Source of the DNA: Amaranthus tricolor
Lineage: Eukaryota; Streptophyta; Magnoliopsida; Caryophyllales; Amaranthaceae
Length of the DNA: 64,000 nucleotides
Assembly (NCBI RefSeq): GCF_026212465.1
Contig: NC_080052.1
Coordinates: forward strand, 19,980,038-20,044,037
Direction: 5' to 3'
The translations under genes were made by a program, and so were the position numbers. Below, in pieces: positions 13,844 through 27,209 of this stretch (the stretch's first letter is position 1; every line of letters begins with the position of its first letter). The notes beneath the pieces are model-generated. The model ran no database searches. It was not told the DNA's origin and saw nothing but the letters and a program-made list of their open reading frames with translations.

Positions 13844-16800
13844 AAAGTTGAGCTCAAGTTATAGTGTTTGTGAGCTCTAGTTATAATTATAAAGAAAATT
13901 TTCTTAATCAAATACTCCTAGTAAGATAGACTGGTCTTTTTAATGGTGTTGATAAAGCGTCCATTGATTCTAATATAGATTTGTTTCATATCGTAAAAAG
14001 AATAAAAAGTATATTAGTGTATAAGTTTAAGGAGTAAGTCCTATCATTTTCAACTACTCCATATCTCCTTTTAATTTTGTTTTGCACTATATAATTAATT
14101 ATATAAGGTGCAAGCTCAAAAGAACGAAAAAATTATAAATTTTAATTCCTTTTCAAAAAAGAAAAATACTCTATCCAAATTTCTTTTAATGGAATTTTGG
14201 TTATAGCCTATAGTGGACTAGTTACACATGTAGTTGCCCACTTGTGCTACATTTCAATCTAAAAAAGCTTCAAAATTAGATGGCACAAACACAACTAACC
14301 AAATTTAGAAACCCTCCAAAATAGAAGTTACACATAACACATTAAATAAACCAATTAAGGAATTGATAGAACAGGATGCAAATTGCAATGTCTCAATCAA
14401 ATAACTTCATACACGGTATGGGTTTATAATTGACGTATTCCAAGCAATGAATTTTCCTCATTGTTTTGATTTTAGTCTTTTTCGCTCATTGCAACATGGT
14501 TTCTTTCTGTTTTAATATATAAAATACATTGTGGATATCAAAATCAAAAATAAAATATCAAAAGTCGTATAAATATAATTGATACGTCACTATAAGATAC
14601 TAATAATCTAAGATAACAACATTAACTTAATCAATTAATATTATAGGAAAATTATATCAAAACCAGAAGCTTTTGTTCGAAATGATTTGAGTTGGAAAAT
14701 ATCAAGGGTCGTCTTATGTTTACAAAAAATCTTGTATTATTATGCAGTCAAATTTGAAGTCAGGGCACCGGTGTTAATGCCAAATCACCCGATGTTGGAG
14801 ATGATTTTAATCATATCGTTATCATTCCGTGTATACATCATTGATGAGAGTGATGGGAGTGTAAGAGGGAAGAAATGGCATGAAATTGGTACTGCAAAGA
14901 AGCAAAAGAGAGGTTGCAACATGGCGCATTGAACAAGGCATTGAGTGCCTTGAACAAGGCAGCGTGCAGCAGCAATCAATAGCCTTCTGATAATGAAAAC
15001 AAAAAGTATTTGTGTATCTTCTTATATACAGAAATGTAGTCAGTTTTAAGTTCAATCAGGGTTATAAAATTCGTCCTTGAGGGGTTGGCATCTCCAATCA
15101 GGGGACCTAAACAAGCATATATGCTTCTTTGTTGTATGACAATCTTTTTTATTCTAGAAAAGTTTTTTAGAAAACAAGTTAAATCAGTTTTAAGTTCAAG
15201 ATTATAAAGTCAGTTGTATGCCGTGTCTAATCTATATCTTTTGCCTTTGAACTGCTCTAAACCTAAGAATTTTATATAAGAGTAAAATTTTCAAAAATAT
15301 TATTCATATATCAAAAATTTCAATAAGATGGATGATTGGATTTAATCTCAATTGAAATATATATCAATTTCCTTAGAAACAACCTGGGTTCAATTCTCAT
15401 TAGCCTCTCCTCTGACTTATCCGAACCTACCCTGTAAAATAATTAAAGGCATAGCATGGAGGAGTGAGTTGTGATAGTGACAAGTACGTGGTGTAATAAA
15501 TGGAGGCATGTGACCATTGCCATCTTCCTTGAACTTCCATATGAAAAATGAAGGTTGATTGGTGCAAACTTGTAAAAAAAAAAATGAATTGGAGATGAAC
15601 AGTCATCAAAGAAAGGGACTTCTTATCTTTAAATTCATGAACCCTTGTTTAATTTCATCGACCATGAAACTTTAGATCGAGTGTTTGCCTTTTTTGTCTT
15701 GCTTAAAATTATTGGGACCAATTTAATACCCTCAAAAGCATTATCTAATGAGTCGTAGAATTCAATTGTACGTTCTTGCATTGCCAGTTGCTAGCTAAGA
15801 CATTTTATTTCTTAGGCTTCATTATTCAAAATTTGGTCCAAGGATTCAAATTGTTCTTCCAGTCCAAAAATATTTATAAGATATAATATATATACTTCTA
15901 CAAAAAAATTTTATCTTCTATATTAATATTTGAAAAATTTTATGTTGTAATCCTGAAGTTTTGATTTTTCCACGTGATAGACAAACATTTTTTCAATCAA
16001 CTTGGTGAACTTAACATTCCAATTTATCCACGTGGTAGACAAAAGGAAAGTCTTTTTATTTTACGCTATTTTTACCTAACGTAATGACATTTTTTCAAAA
16101 AAACACGTCGTGATCACCATTATTAACCACATATTTTGAATCCAATGGGAATAAGTACTTAGTTAAATCAAAAACTTAACATCTTGTCTATCACATGGAA
16201 AAATTGAAAGCTCAAGGTCAACACGCAAAATTTATAAAAACATTTGTGGAAAAGTCAAAAGCTTAGAGTCACCATATGAAATTTACGTTTAAAATTTTTA
16301 TACTAATGACTCAGCTTGTGTTGTAAAATGCAGGCTTACGGGTTCAGTTTCACACGTTCCCTGTTATTATAGGAATCTCTCTATCTAGACCTTTTTCTCA
16401 AGTCGAGAGACTTTTTTGGTCAAATCCTATTTTATGTGTAAGGATTGACATCTTTCATCTGTCTTCATAGCATGATCATAGTTCTATATAAGGAATAATA
16501 ATAATTGATATTATAATTGATAAATACTTTTACAAACTTGTAGGAGTGAGCAAGTTTGGATACATATAACAGGTCAGTTTTTTTTTTTTTGGAACTAATC
16601 TTGTTCTTATCACAAATAAATGCACAAATTTAATGATGTAAGCTGTAAAGATTGTTAAGAAAGAATTCTGACTAGAAATAAGAAGGAAAGAATTCAAAAT
16701 ATTTTCTTAATTGTATACTTGTACGCTCCACTGATTTTTCTACGTGTATTTGTCCATTTGGATGTTACTCGTTAGTCTCAAATACGACCAAAAAAATAGG

Positions 16801-17445
16801 AAATAAAAAGTGTGTAATAGAGGATCAAAAAAATAAAAATATAAAAAAATTTTGTTGGATATTGGTAAAAGAAAATTATAACAAATTAAGTATGATATTG
16901 AGAAAAAAAAAATTATACCAAATTAAATAGGATAAAGGAAGATCTGCATATATAAAGTCTATGAAAGCTTTAACACTTTGAAGGGTAAGTAACACTATCA
17001 TTCACATTGTATCAACTATCAAGAGAAAAATACTAAAAACATTTTTATAAATAAATATTTACTTATATACTTATATGTAAGAGCACCGTAATTCTAATGG
17101 TTAAGTCAAATTATTTACTCACACTGAATATAAACAAAAAGACAATCTTGGTTGACTATAATTTATACGAGACATATATTTGTTATGATGATGATGAATG
17201 TTATTTGATTAATTTATTTTATAAGAAAGTATATTTAATTCAGAAAATCTAATTAAGTTTGAAACTTAAATCCATATGAACAAAAATGAGGATGATCTTT
17301 TTAGAGTTTATTTTACTAGTTGAGTTGGGTACTTTTTGCGGATGCCAATTAGGCCCATTTACATGAATGAGTCTCCTCTAGTTTGGACCTTGTGACAATA
17401 GAAAATTTGAAAAACATAAGAGAAAAAATAAAAAAAAAATTATCA
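13844..17445. other. Intergenic stretch between Copia-1 and ORP copy 2
   Basis: No gene could be supported. Frames such as 14687-14932 lack any recognisable motif. It contains one inverted-repeat MITE (15935-16284, listed separately). The rest is AT-rich with short homopolymers. Confidence 0.6.
15935..16284. mobile_element. Inverted-repeat MITE, CCACGTGRTAGACAAA family, copy 1
   Basis: The left half repeats CCACGTGATAGACAAAC and CCACGTGGTAGACAAAA. The right half carries the inverse, TTGTCTATCACATGG, and ends GTCACCATATGAAATTT. The same motifs in the same layout recur at 18290-18589. No coding capacity. Confidence 0.6.
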
Positions 17446-17785
17446 AAATAAATTAAGAATAAAACTTATTTCAAAAGTAAGCGTGAAATTCTCAAATCTG
17501 AGGTTTGGGGCTGTTCGCAATTGCTAACTGCGAACAGGTCAAAAAAGACAAAATAGTTGTTCGCACTTACTAACTGCGAACAGCTATTTGACCTGTTTTG
17601 ATCTGTTCGTAGTTAGTAACTGCGAACAGCAACAGGACAAAATAGTTGTTCCCAGTTACTAAGTGGGAACAGCTATTTTTGTCTTTTTTGACCTGTTCGC
17701 AGTTAGTAACTGGGAACAGACTCAAACTACAGGTTTAAAATTTTCACGCTTACTTTTAGATAAGTTTAAAACTTAGTTTATTTAA
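17446..17785. mobile_element. Foldback element with five regularly spaced palindromes
   Basis: Outer inverted arms at about 17446-17507 and 17723-17785 share AAAAGTAAGCGTGAAA (left) and its complement (right). Between them lie five near-perfect 26-27-bp palindromes of the type TGTTCGCAGTTAGTAACTGC: 17511-17537, 17558-17583, 17603-17629, 17647-17672 and 17693-17719, repeating about every 46 bp. The spacers are partly self-complementary too (AAAAAAGACAAAATAGTTG versus CTATTTTTGTCTTTTTTGA). It ends about 180 bp beyond the stop codon of ORP copy 2, so it may be transcribed in its 3' end. Confidence 0.8.
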
Positions 17786-17948
17786 TTTTTTTTTTTTTTT
17801 TTTTTGCTTAAGTATTTCAAAAATTGGTGACAACATTTCATTTGAGGATTTGTATTTTTACTAAGATTTTTGCTTGAATTTGCAAAATCATCACGAAATA
17901 ATACTATATTAATGCAACTAAAATTAACAATCTAATAATAACAATAAT

Positions 17949-18291
17949 AATAATAATATAAAAAGAGGTTAAATTGGAAAAATAATTGGAGCTGGAGAAA
18001 CAGTATCTTGTTTAGGTGAACAATCCCAACCAGTTTCAATATCGTAAGACAAATTAAAAAACTTAGGATTCCATTGTTCTCCTTTGGATTTCCTCAACCT
18101 CAAAAGCTCTCTTTCTTTCTCTTCAAGTGCTCTCTTTGCATCTCTTGCTTTATCCCAATCTTTGCTTAGTATCCCTTTGCTTACCTCTCCCCATACTATT
18201 GCTGATTCACTTTGCAACACTCCCTATACATCAATGTTCAACAAACACAACATGTGGCCAATAATAATATAAAAAGAGGTTAAATTGGAAA
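17949..18291. repeat. 32-bp exact direct repeat flanking the last ORP copy 2 exon
   Basis: The same 32 bases (starting AATAATAATATAAAAAGAGG) occur at 17949-17980 and 18260-18291. The first copy includes the stop codon (17969-17971) and last codons of ORP copy 2. The second lies in the neighbouring intron and runs straight into the MITE at 18290. Confidence 0.9.
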
Positions 18292-21200
18292 TTTCATATG
18301 GTGACCATAAGTTTTTGCTTTTCCATATAGTAGACAAAGTATTAATTTTTGGTTAAATTATTTATTCATGTTGACTGAATTACGAAATATGTGGCCAATT
18401 AAGGTGATCGCGATGTCTATTTTGAACAAAAGTCATTATGTTCAGGATGAATAGCGTAAAGTTAATAAAAACACTTCCCTTTTGTCTACCATGTGGAAAT
18501 GTTAGAAATTTAAGGTCATCATATGGATTAAAAAAATTTTGTCTACCACATGGAAAAGCCGATAACTCAAGGTTACCACGTGGAATTTCCCTAATAACAC
18601 AAATTGTTATGAGAGACAGTCTCTCCAAAAGACGCATTAGATATACGGGCTAAGTAGCTTAATCAATACAAATTAAAGTAAAAATAAGAATGTGAGCTTC
18701 TTGTTTTGAGGTCGTCTCTTTGAGAGACAATCTCTCACAAGAGTAGCTGAAATTTTTTTATCTTAGCTTGTTCTATACGGCTTAAAAAAAGAAACATAAA
18801 GTGCTCTAATAGCTAATAAGTTTAGATAATACTAATATCTATCATACAGGTGTTCAAAACAAATTCGATAACCTAATATTTGCCTAACTTTATAATCAAA
18901 TCTGATTTGACCGGCATAAAAAATAAATTAACAATTTAACCCAAATGAACATCCCTAATCATTTACTATTAATTTAAAGTAGAAATACCAAAAACATGAA
19001 TTAAAATGAACGTGATTCAATCATTTTTTTGCTATCATAACATTTTTCCACTGAAGCAATCAACATTCTTGATCAAAGAATGAATTTGAACTTTTTCTTT
19101 AAAATAAAATTAAAAAGTAGGTCAAAGAGGAAAATAGCATTTAAAAATAAAAGAGTACCTCTGGATCCCGTAGTGTTGGGGTCGAAAGTGCAGAAATAAC
19201 CTCTTTAGCATTGTACACTACTTTAGTTTTTCCGTCGATCGTGTCCTTAATTTTAACGGTCCTGCCGATGAATAATTTGGAGTTAATACTCTATAGTGCT
19301 GCCGCAAGTCGAAAGGGATTATTTTAATTACTATCTTTATTGTTATCATCGAAAAAAAAAATTAAAACATCTGATCCCTAAATCCCACCTGGGATCGGAG
19401 TCGCATGATAGTACGGATGGAGCAACTAATCATATCCCATCGTCAGTCTGTCGCCCTATTCATTTATCAATTAACTAACGACGTCAAATGACGTCCATTT
19501 GTAGTAAAGTAGTATGCAATATATACTCTTTTTGTCCCTCCTGTTGAGAATATTGGTGTAATTTAAGTGCATAATTGATGTGTACATTTATGAGTGACTC
19601 ATGGGATAGAATCCTATAGATGACTTGAATGGGTGTATTAAGTTGTGACTTAATGTTTGTGATTTATGATGTTGGTTAAAGTGTGAATTAATTCATGAGT
19701 TATAAAGGTAATGAAGTAGGACTTAATCATAGAGTTATGAGGCTTAATGAAGAAATTGAAAAGATGCTTTACTATGCTAGGTCGAGCAAAGCTGCTAGAA
19801 TGCTTTCTGAAAGCCGCTCGACCAAATCGCTCGACCGAGCGAGCTCTAGGGTGGGTCGAGCGAGCAACATAATGTATACAGTAGATTCCTGTAGTCCACT
19901 CGACCAGGCCGCTCGATCGAGCGAGCCCCTGCTTTGGTCGAGCGAACCTTCTAACGTTCTTAAGATGTTGTTTTTGACTCTTCAAGTCCTTGGAGCTGTT
20001 TCATTGTTATTAATTCATAGCTTTAATGTATTGAATGTTACTTAGTGTGATCTCCTCTATAAATAGGAAGCTCATTTGTTCATCCAAACACATCAAACAC
20101 AAACCCCTAAACCTAAACTCATAGCCTTTGCATTCTCTTACATCATTCATAATACTTCATTGTAAGAGTTCTATTTCTTGATTGTTATAATATAAACAAA
20201 ACACTACACACCACGGAGGACATAGCCATCATTGGGTAAACCTTCTTAAATCTTTGTGTTCTTTTGCATTGTTTTTATTTCCTTTAAACATTGTCAAATC
20301 ATTGAAACTTATATCGGTTTATCAAGTTACTTCATACCTTGCGATCTTGGTAACATTAGAGGTTAAATTTTATATTTAGACTCTAATCAAGCTATTATTA
20401 CACTCCCATCCAGCATTCCTTGCTTTATTTTGGGGTTACTATATGCTCTCTTTCCTTTCAAAAAAGTTTTCAAAATTTTTTTTCCTCCCTCTTTTTTCAA
20501 CGTTTCTATCATTGTTATCATCTTATTATTTTTTTTCCTATCATCAAACATCTCTAATTTCTTGATATTCTTAATATTATACTTTTGTCATTACTATAAA
20601 ACTCAATTTGTCGCATAAAAAAAACTGTCGTAGTTTAAAAATGACAAATGGAAAAAAAAATTAGAAATCCATCATTAATTAAATTTAGACTTTCTACGAT
20701 TAAAAATTCTCCCTATAACATAAGTTTCATCTACCAAATTTTATCTAATTTTCACGTATATATTGAAAAAATTATAGAAACGAATAGAGTAGTAATTTTT
20801 GAAATGCAACATTTGTCACAATGGTATAAATATATGTACATCAAGGTAGTACTTTTAAGTTTTATCAATATTTTAATTAATTAAAAGAAAAGATTGAAAG
20901 AATGAAATACCTGTCCCATTGGCCAAAGATTTCATATAATGTCTTGGAAGAATCAGATGAATAAATGATTTTTCCTTTAACAGATCTAAAGCCACCTCCA
21001 AAACCCATAAAAGAAGCAGTTTTAAAGGATAATTCAGCTTGAAGCCCTGTTTCTTGGCATTTGATTCTCACATTCCCAACCCAATCAACACCAAGCTTTG
21101 GCAATAATCTTATCAACAATTTTGGAGAGTTCATCTCATAACTTTCTCCCTTTTCTACAAGTTTCATCTTCCTTTTTCCATGCACTATTGTTTCTATGGT

Positions 21201-24200
21201 AGTTCCTTCATCAATTTGAGGACAAAAAGATTTTAGGAAGATGATCATGAATTTGAGAATTTATTATGTTTAAATCATAATCATCCATGTTATTGTGTTT
21301 TTTTGACAAATCAACTTTTTTTTAATTTTGGGTTTTCATATTGATTCGTCCAAACAATTAAAAAACGTGTTTAGTAAATGTTTTTAAACTAGCTTAATAA
21401 GTTTATTATAAGTCAAAACCAATAAGTTACTCGATAGCTTTTGGCTCTTTTGATTTGCCCACTTTTTCTCTAAGAAGCCAACAACAATTAATTTTATTTA
21501 ACATTTATTTGGCTTATAAACATGGATTAGCGGTTAACAAAAAAACAACACTACCAATTGTAACAATCAATTACCAAACACCGTATTATTTATGAGTTTT
21601 TCAATTTTTTATTTTATAGATGATTGTGTAGTCTTTTTATTGGTTAAACAGCCAAAAAATATTTTTTATTAAATGACTTTTAAGTCAATTAATTTTAAAT
21701 TGGCCGAAAAACTTGATTTCAAGTAAAACAAAAAGTTCTAAATAGCTTTTTCATTGACTTTTAGTTTGTTGGATCATTTTTTCTATAATAGACGGTCAAC
21801 AATCAATAACTAATTTGTGAGATTACTGTGTTTAAAATCATAATCATCCATGTTATGAGGTTTGTTAGACATTTTACTTATGGCTATTTTGTTATCCAAA
21901 TAAAGAGTTCTCCATCCTTTTCCTTTCTCTCTATCTAAACGTAATGTTAAAGTGAATTGACGGTGGAAGAGATAAAAAGGGTTGGAGGTGGTGCAAGGTG
22001 GGGTATATATGTGGTTGACGTTGGGGCTGAAAGGCTGAGGGCACATCGGGGTTGGGGTTTACCGGGGTATTGCATTTTGTGGCCGCCATGGACGCATGGG
22101 GAAGGGGATTTCAGATTTGGCAGTGGTCAAGTCTAGGGAAAAGGAGGAGAGTGATCGTTAGGGCTTAAGAAAAGTGGTAGGGGGGGCGTTGTGGTTGGCG
22201 AAGGGTTATGTGAAGGTGATTTTCAAGGCTAGATAAGATGGAAAGGAGGGGATGGGCTCAAGCCGCATAAGAGAAGGGGAAGAGGTTGGGGACTTGGGGA
22301 TGTCGTATCCACAAGTGATCGGTAATGTTTGGTGGTGGTGGTGGAGGTGGAGGTGGAAGGGTGGTTGTTTATCAATGCTATCCCTAAGTTTTGATACTTT
22401 ATTAATTGTACTTTTAATTTTTTTTATTATCAATAATATTCTCATATTATTGAGCATTTTACAACCGTTTTAAATTAAAAAATAAAAGAAAAAGAAAAAA
22501 AGTTAACAGCTTTGCACGATTTTAAACAGAAAAAGTTTAAAAAGATTACAGTTGTAAAACGCTTAATAATACGAGAGTACTATTGATAATAAAAAAAACT
22601 TAGAGGTATCATTGATAAAGTGTCACAACTTATAGGTACTATTGATAATTTCCCTTATTTATATTTTTTTTTCTAATTTTTAGTGTTTTTGTCAAAATTA
22701 TTTTTTTTGAAAAAACATGACCTGGAAAAGAGGTTGTGGGTTACCTGGGTTTGAATTTTTTGTCAAAAGTTACATTATTGTACAAAAATTATGAAAATAT
22801 TAAATATCCCAAGTAATTTTTTAAAAAAAAATTATATACCCTGAAACTTGGGAAGAGCATGTTGGCACCAAATGAGTTCAACACCATTAGACTTATCAGT
22901 CGCGTGCAATGCCGAAACTGGCGGGTGATGGGAAACCTACAACGTAACCTCAATAACATAAGGTAACAAAATGCACCAAATCAAGAACAAAAGAAGATGA
23001 TTAAGTAATTACATACTTGTTCAAGTAGTACATTAAGGGTTCCTCTTGATACATGATGAGTCTCACCAAGAATGGGATTATATGGAGCGACACCAAACAT
23101 AAGTGGACGGAGACTCGAGATGCTCCAAGCCACGACTGCGATCATCCGATCGACAGCGGTTTCTCCGTTGACACATTTGCTTAGCATGTCTTTCTTTACA
23201 CAATACACTGATTCTCCATAGCATTGTAGGTGTGATTTTGGCAAGTTAAACAACGGAGGTAGCTATACAAGTATAGATGATAGAAATTAAAATTAGAGAT
23301 TTCATTTAAACCCAATTGGAACTGTTCTTTTGGATCAAGATTTCAGTTTTGTTGTTGTTGTAATCTATGTATGTATTGAAATAAATAAATTTATTAACGG
23401 CGAATATCTAATAGTTAGTAATTGATTGGAGTGACATATTTAATCAGTTGATTTTATCAGCTGGTTTGACCAGTTGATTTTGAATCACTGCTATAAACAT
23501 TTTGTTATTCATAACAATATAAGTTATTTCAACTAGCTAATTCATTAAACAGTAGTTATAGATCATTTAGTCACTCAACCATCTATTTATCCAAAATAAG
23601 CCAAAATTGTCCAATAAGCTATATTGTCAAACACCCATAGTCTTTGGTTTTTAAATTATAATTGTGCATAATAAAATGACTCTTAAATTTATACGCATCT
23701 CTTATATGCTGAAATGAAAGCCTCGAAGAGGTTTAACAATGAAAAACAAATGAAAAATATAATGCAAAGATGAACACAAGTGTATATGAGGTATCTTGGA
23801 TACCTCCTCCTCAAATGTAGTTTATTATATTGAATTCAACAATTCCAAGTATAATAAACCTCTCCTTTTCTTGAGAACAATTTCTCAAGATCACAAATAC
23901 TAAAGCAAATTTAAAAAACTCTAAGTTTCTAACAATGCAATAGCCCTCTCAACAATATATGTGTTTTTTGTGGTGAATGTTACTATGAATGATGAATCCT
24001 ATTTATAGGTAAGGTATTCATCACTCTTAATATTCCCTCATAAATCATCATAAACTCACATGTAATTTCCCAATTAACATCCTAATAAACTATGACAATA
24101 AACAATAGAGTAATGCACCACATTATTGCATAGTCACTACAAATTCTGACCAAAAACAGAATCCAATGTAGTCTGCTCGACTACCGCTTGACCAGGCCAC

Positions 24201-27177
24201 TACCTTGCTCTGTCGAGCGAGCTTCCAGTGAAGCTACTGACTTGTTCTGGACATTCGGCTCGACCGAGCCAACACCGCTCGACCGGTCGAGCTAAGCATT
24301 GCTCGATCGAGCGCCTGATCGAGCCACTCATAGTCTGCTTCTTTCCTTGTTGCTTTGATTAAGCAACTTTCATCAACCGTTCCAAACCTAAAACCACCCA
24401 TATTCGACACATCTTTATCTACCCTCTCCAAAGTACAAGACAAAGCATGTTCGATTTTATGTTTAAAGTTAACGTCATCATTAAAATTATTGGCACTTGC
24501 TTTAACATATACAATGTCACATTTATAGACAAAGTTGAAATCGTTTGACCATGAAAGTGAAAGTGACGACAAAAAACATAGGAAGTACTACAAAAGAGGC
24601 TCAATTTTTCTATTTCGCCTAGGGCCCAAAAAATCTCAGAAACAGTACTAACAACGTGTGAGGTTGAAAATGATGTTGTCATGAAGGGTTGAAAATGAAC
24701 ATTTTCTTTATTTTTACGGGAAAAATTGTATATTAGTCATGAGGGCTTGAATTATGGTGTATTATTATAATTTTATAATAGTCAATAGTCTTATTACAAT
24801 TTTACAAAACCAAGTAATAGAATTAAAAGACATTAATTTTAGCATTCTTATTTCAATGGAAATCTAAATAAACAAATTTGTTAACGGTTAAGGCTAGATT
24901 GGAGTGGGCCGAGAAGGCTCAACACATTTGAACCCGTTTTATTTTATATTTGAGTCTAACCCAATTATCCGGTTTATTTTTATTTGAGCTCGATCCGACC
25001 CTTATCTGATCCATTACACAGTTTTATGAGGGACAAACCTGTTTTCTTCCTTTTAGTATTCAAAATAGCTATAAAATCTAAAATTCAGATCATTGACCAT
25101 CATATGAACTTAATGAAACTTATTAACTCTTACATAAACTAATTATTCTTAAATTAAAATAAATAAAACAAAACCTTAATGAGTGAAAATGAAAGCTATC
25201 TAACAAAAATAAATTTTAGCCCATATATAATAAAAAGATACATCAAGAATGAGGGGGGACGAGTTCTCATGAGACAAGAGGACATCAAAATAAGATGGCA
25301 TCAATATTTTTCTTAATTGCTCAACGAGATTAGGAAGCTAAAGGAGGAGAATAGTCAAGCTTCTGACGTCCAAAGACCATGGGAATATGGGTCAACGAGT
25401 AATATTACCACATAGGAAGCAGGAGAAGCTCTCAAAAAATGTGGAGAACAAAGGCGGTTGGGCCAGATAACATACCGATTGAGGTGTGGAGGGGTTTAGG
25501 AGAAGAGGGCATTCATTGATTGACTAACATTTTTAATGTTATTTTGAGAACACATAACTTGCCAGAAGAGTGGAGTAACAGCACACTAATACCTCTGTTT
25601 AAAAATAAAGGTGATGCGCAAGTATGTGGGAACTATAGAGGAATTAAACTTCTTAGCCAAACAATGTAATTGTGGGAAAGAGTGATAGAGAGGAGAATCG
25701 GAAAAGAGACAGTAATTCGAGGGAACTGATTCGGTTTCATGCCAGGAAGGTCAAACATGGAGGCTATTAATGTTTTGAGGAGACTGATGGAAAAATATAG
25801 AGAGCGAAAGAAAGATTTGCATATGGTGTTCATCGACTTAGAGAAAGCATATGATAGCATACCACGACGCATCATCTGGAATAGCCTAAAGGCTAGAGGT
25901 ATTTCATCGATATACATTGAGGCTATACGGGATATGTATGGCTGAGTTTTGACTAGAATTCAAACACCAGTGGGGATAACAGATTCTTTCCCGGTTAAAG
26001 TAGGACTACATCAGGGATCGACACAAAGTTCTTTCATTTTTACGTTCATTATGGAAGAGATTTCCAAATCAATCTGGGAGACAGTACCGTGTTGCATGTT
26101 ATTCGCTGACGATATCGTGTTGGTAGGGGAAACTAAAGAGGAAGTCAGTAATAAATTGGATGAGTGGAGGAAAGCTTTAAAAGGTAAAGGGTTGCGCATT
26201 AGCCGTACGAAGACTGAATATTTGCGTTATGACTTTAGTGGGACATCATCGATTGGTGAGCCAGAGATGTCTATTGGTGAAGAAGTGGTTACTAGTACGA
26301 CGAAATACAGGTATTTGGGATCAATCATTCAGAGGGGCGGGGAGATTGACGGAGATGTCAATCATTGAATATATGTTGGTTGGCTCAAGTGGTGAGCAGC
26401 AACCGTGGTGCTATGTGATTGAAAGTTCCCCAATAAGTTTAAAGGCAAATTTTACCGGGTAGCAATCAGACCTGCTTTGCTATACGGCACATAATGTTGG
26501 CCCGTAAAGAAGATTTTTGAACATAAGATGAAAGTTACAGAAATACGTATGCTGAGATGGATGTGCGGGCACACATTGATGGATCGAATTAGGAACCAAG
26601 AGTTTAGAGACAAACTAGGAGTTGCCCCTATTTCTGTAAAAAAGCGCAAAAATTGATTAAGGTGGTTTAACATGTGTAGAGAAAGACTTTACGCCCCTGT
26701 AAGGAGGATAAAGAGCAATAGTAGAGGGTAAAAGGAGTCGAGGAAGACCTAGGAGAAATTAGAATGAGCAAATAAAAGCTGACTTGCATGAATTAAACCT
26801 CTCTAAGGACCTAACCAGGGACAAGGGTAGGTGGAGACGTCTTATCCATGTTGTAGACTACTGATTCTCCCTTCGCTTACTTGTCGGTGTTCTTGTTCTC
26901 TGGCTTTTATTCGTTGCTATTACTATTATTTTTTTTATTATTATAACCATATGCTTTCTATTTATATTTATCGTATGTCTAAGGGTCACGCTTGGGTGTG
27001 ATAAGATGCAGACTTGCGGAGTTCGCTTCAGTCGCACTCGGTCCCATCAGTTGCAGAATCTTATCTTATTCTTTCTCGAGTCGGGGGACTCTATGGCCGC
27101 ACTCTCCTTTATGGGTATGAGTTGCCGTCGTCTATCCCTCCTCAGACCCTGGCCATAGATTTCTATGGCGAGATACA

Positions 27178-27209
<32 letters not shown>

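Noticed and set aside
17511..17719. CRISPR-like array of regularly spaced palindromic repeats
   Set aside because: Spacers are similar and complementary to each other, repeats are imperfect palindromes inside outer inverted arms, and the genome is a plant with introns. It is a foldback element.
22252..22473. Trp/Arg-rich frame near the G-rich tract
   Set aside because: Produced by a GGTGGT/GGAGGT simple repeat and the arm of a MITE.
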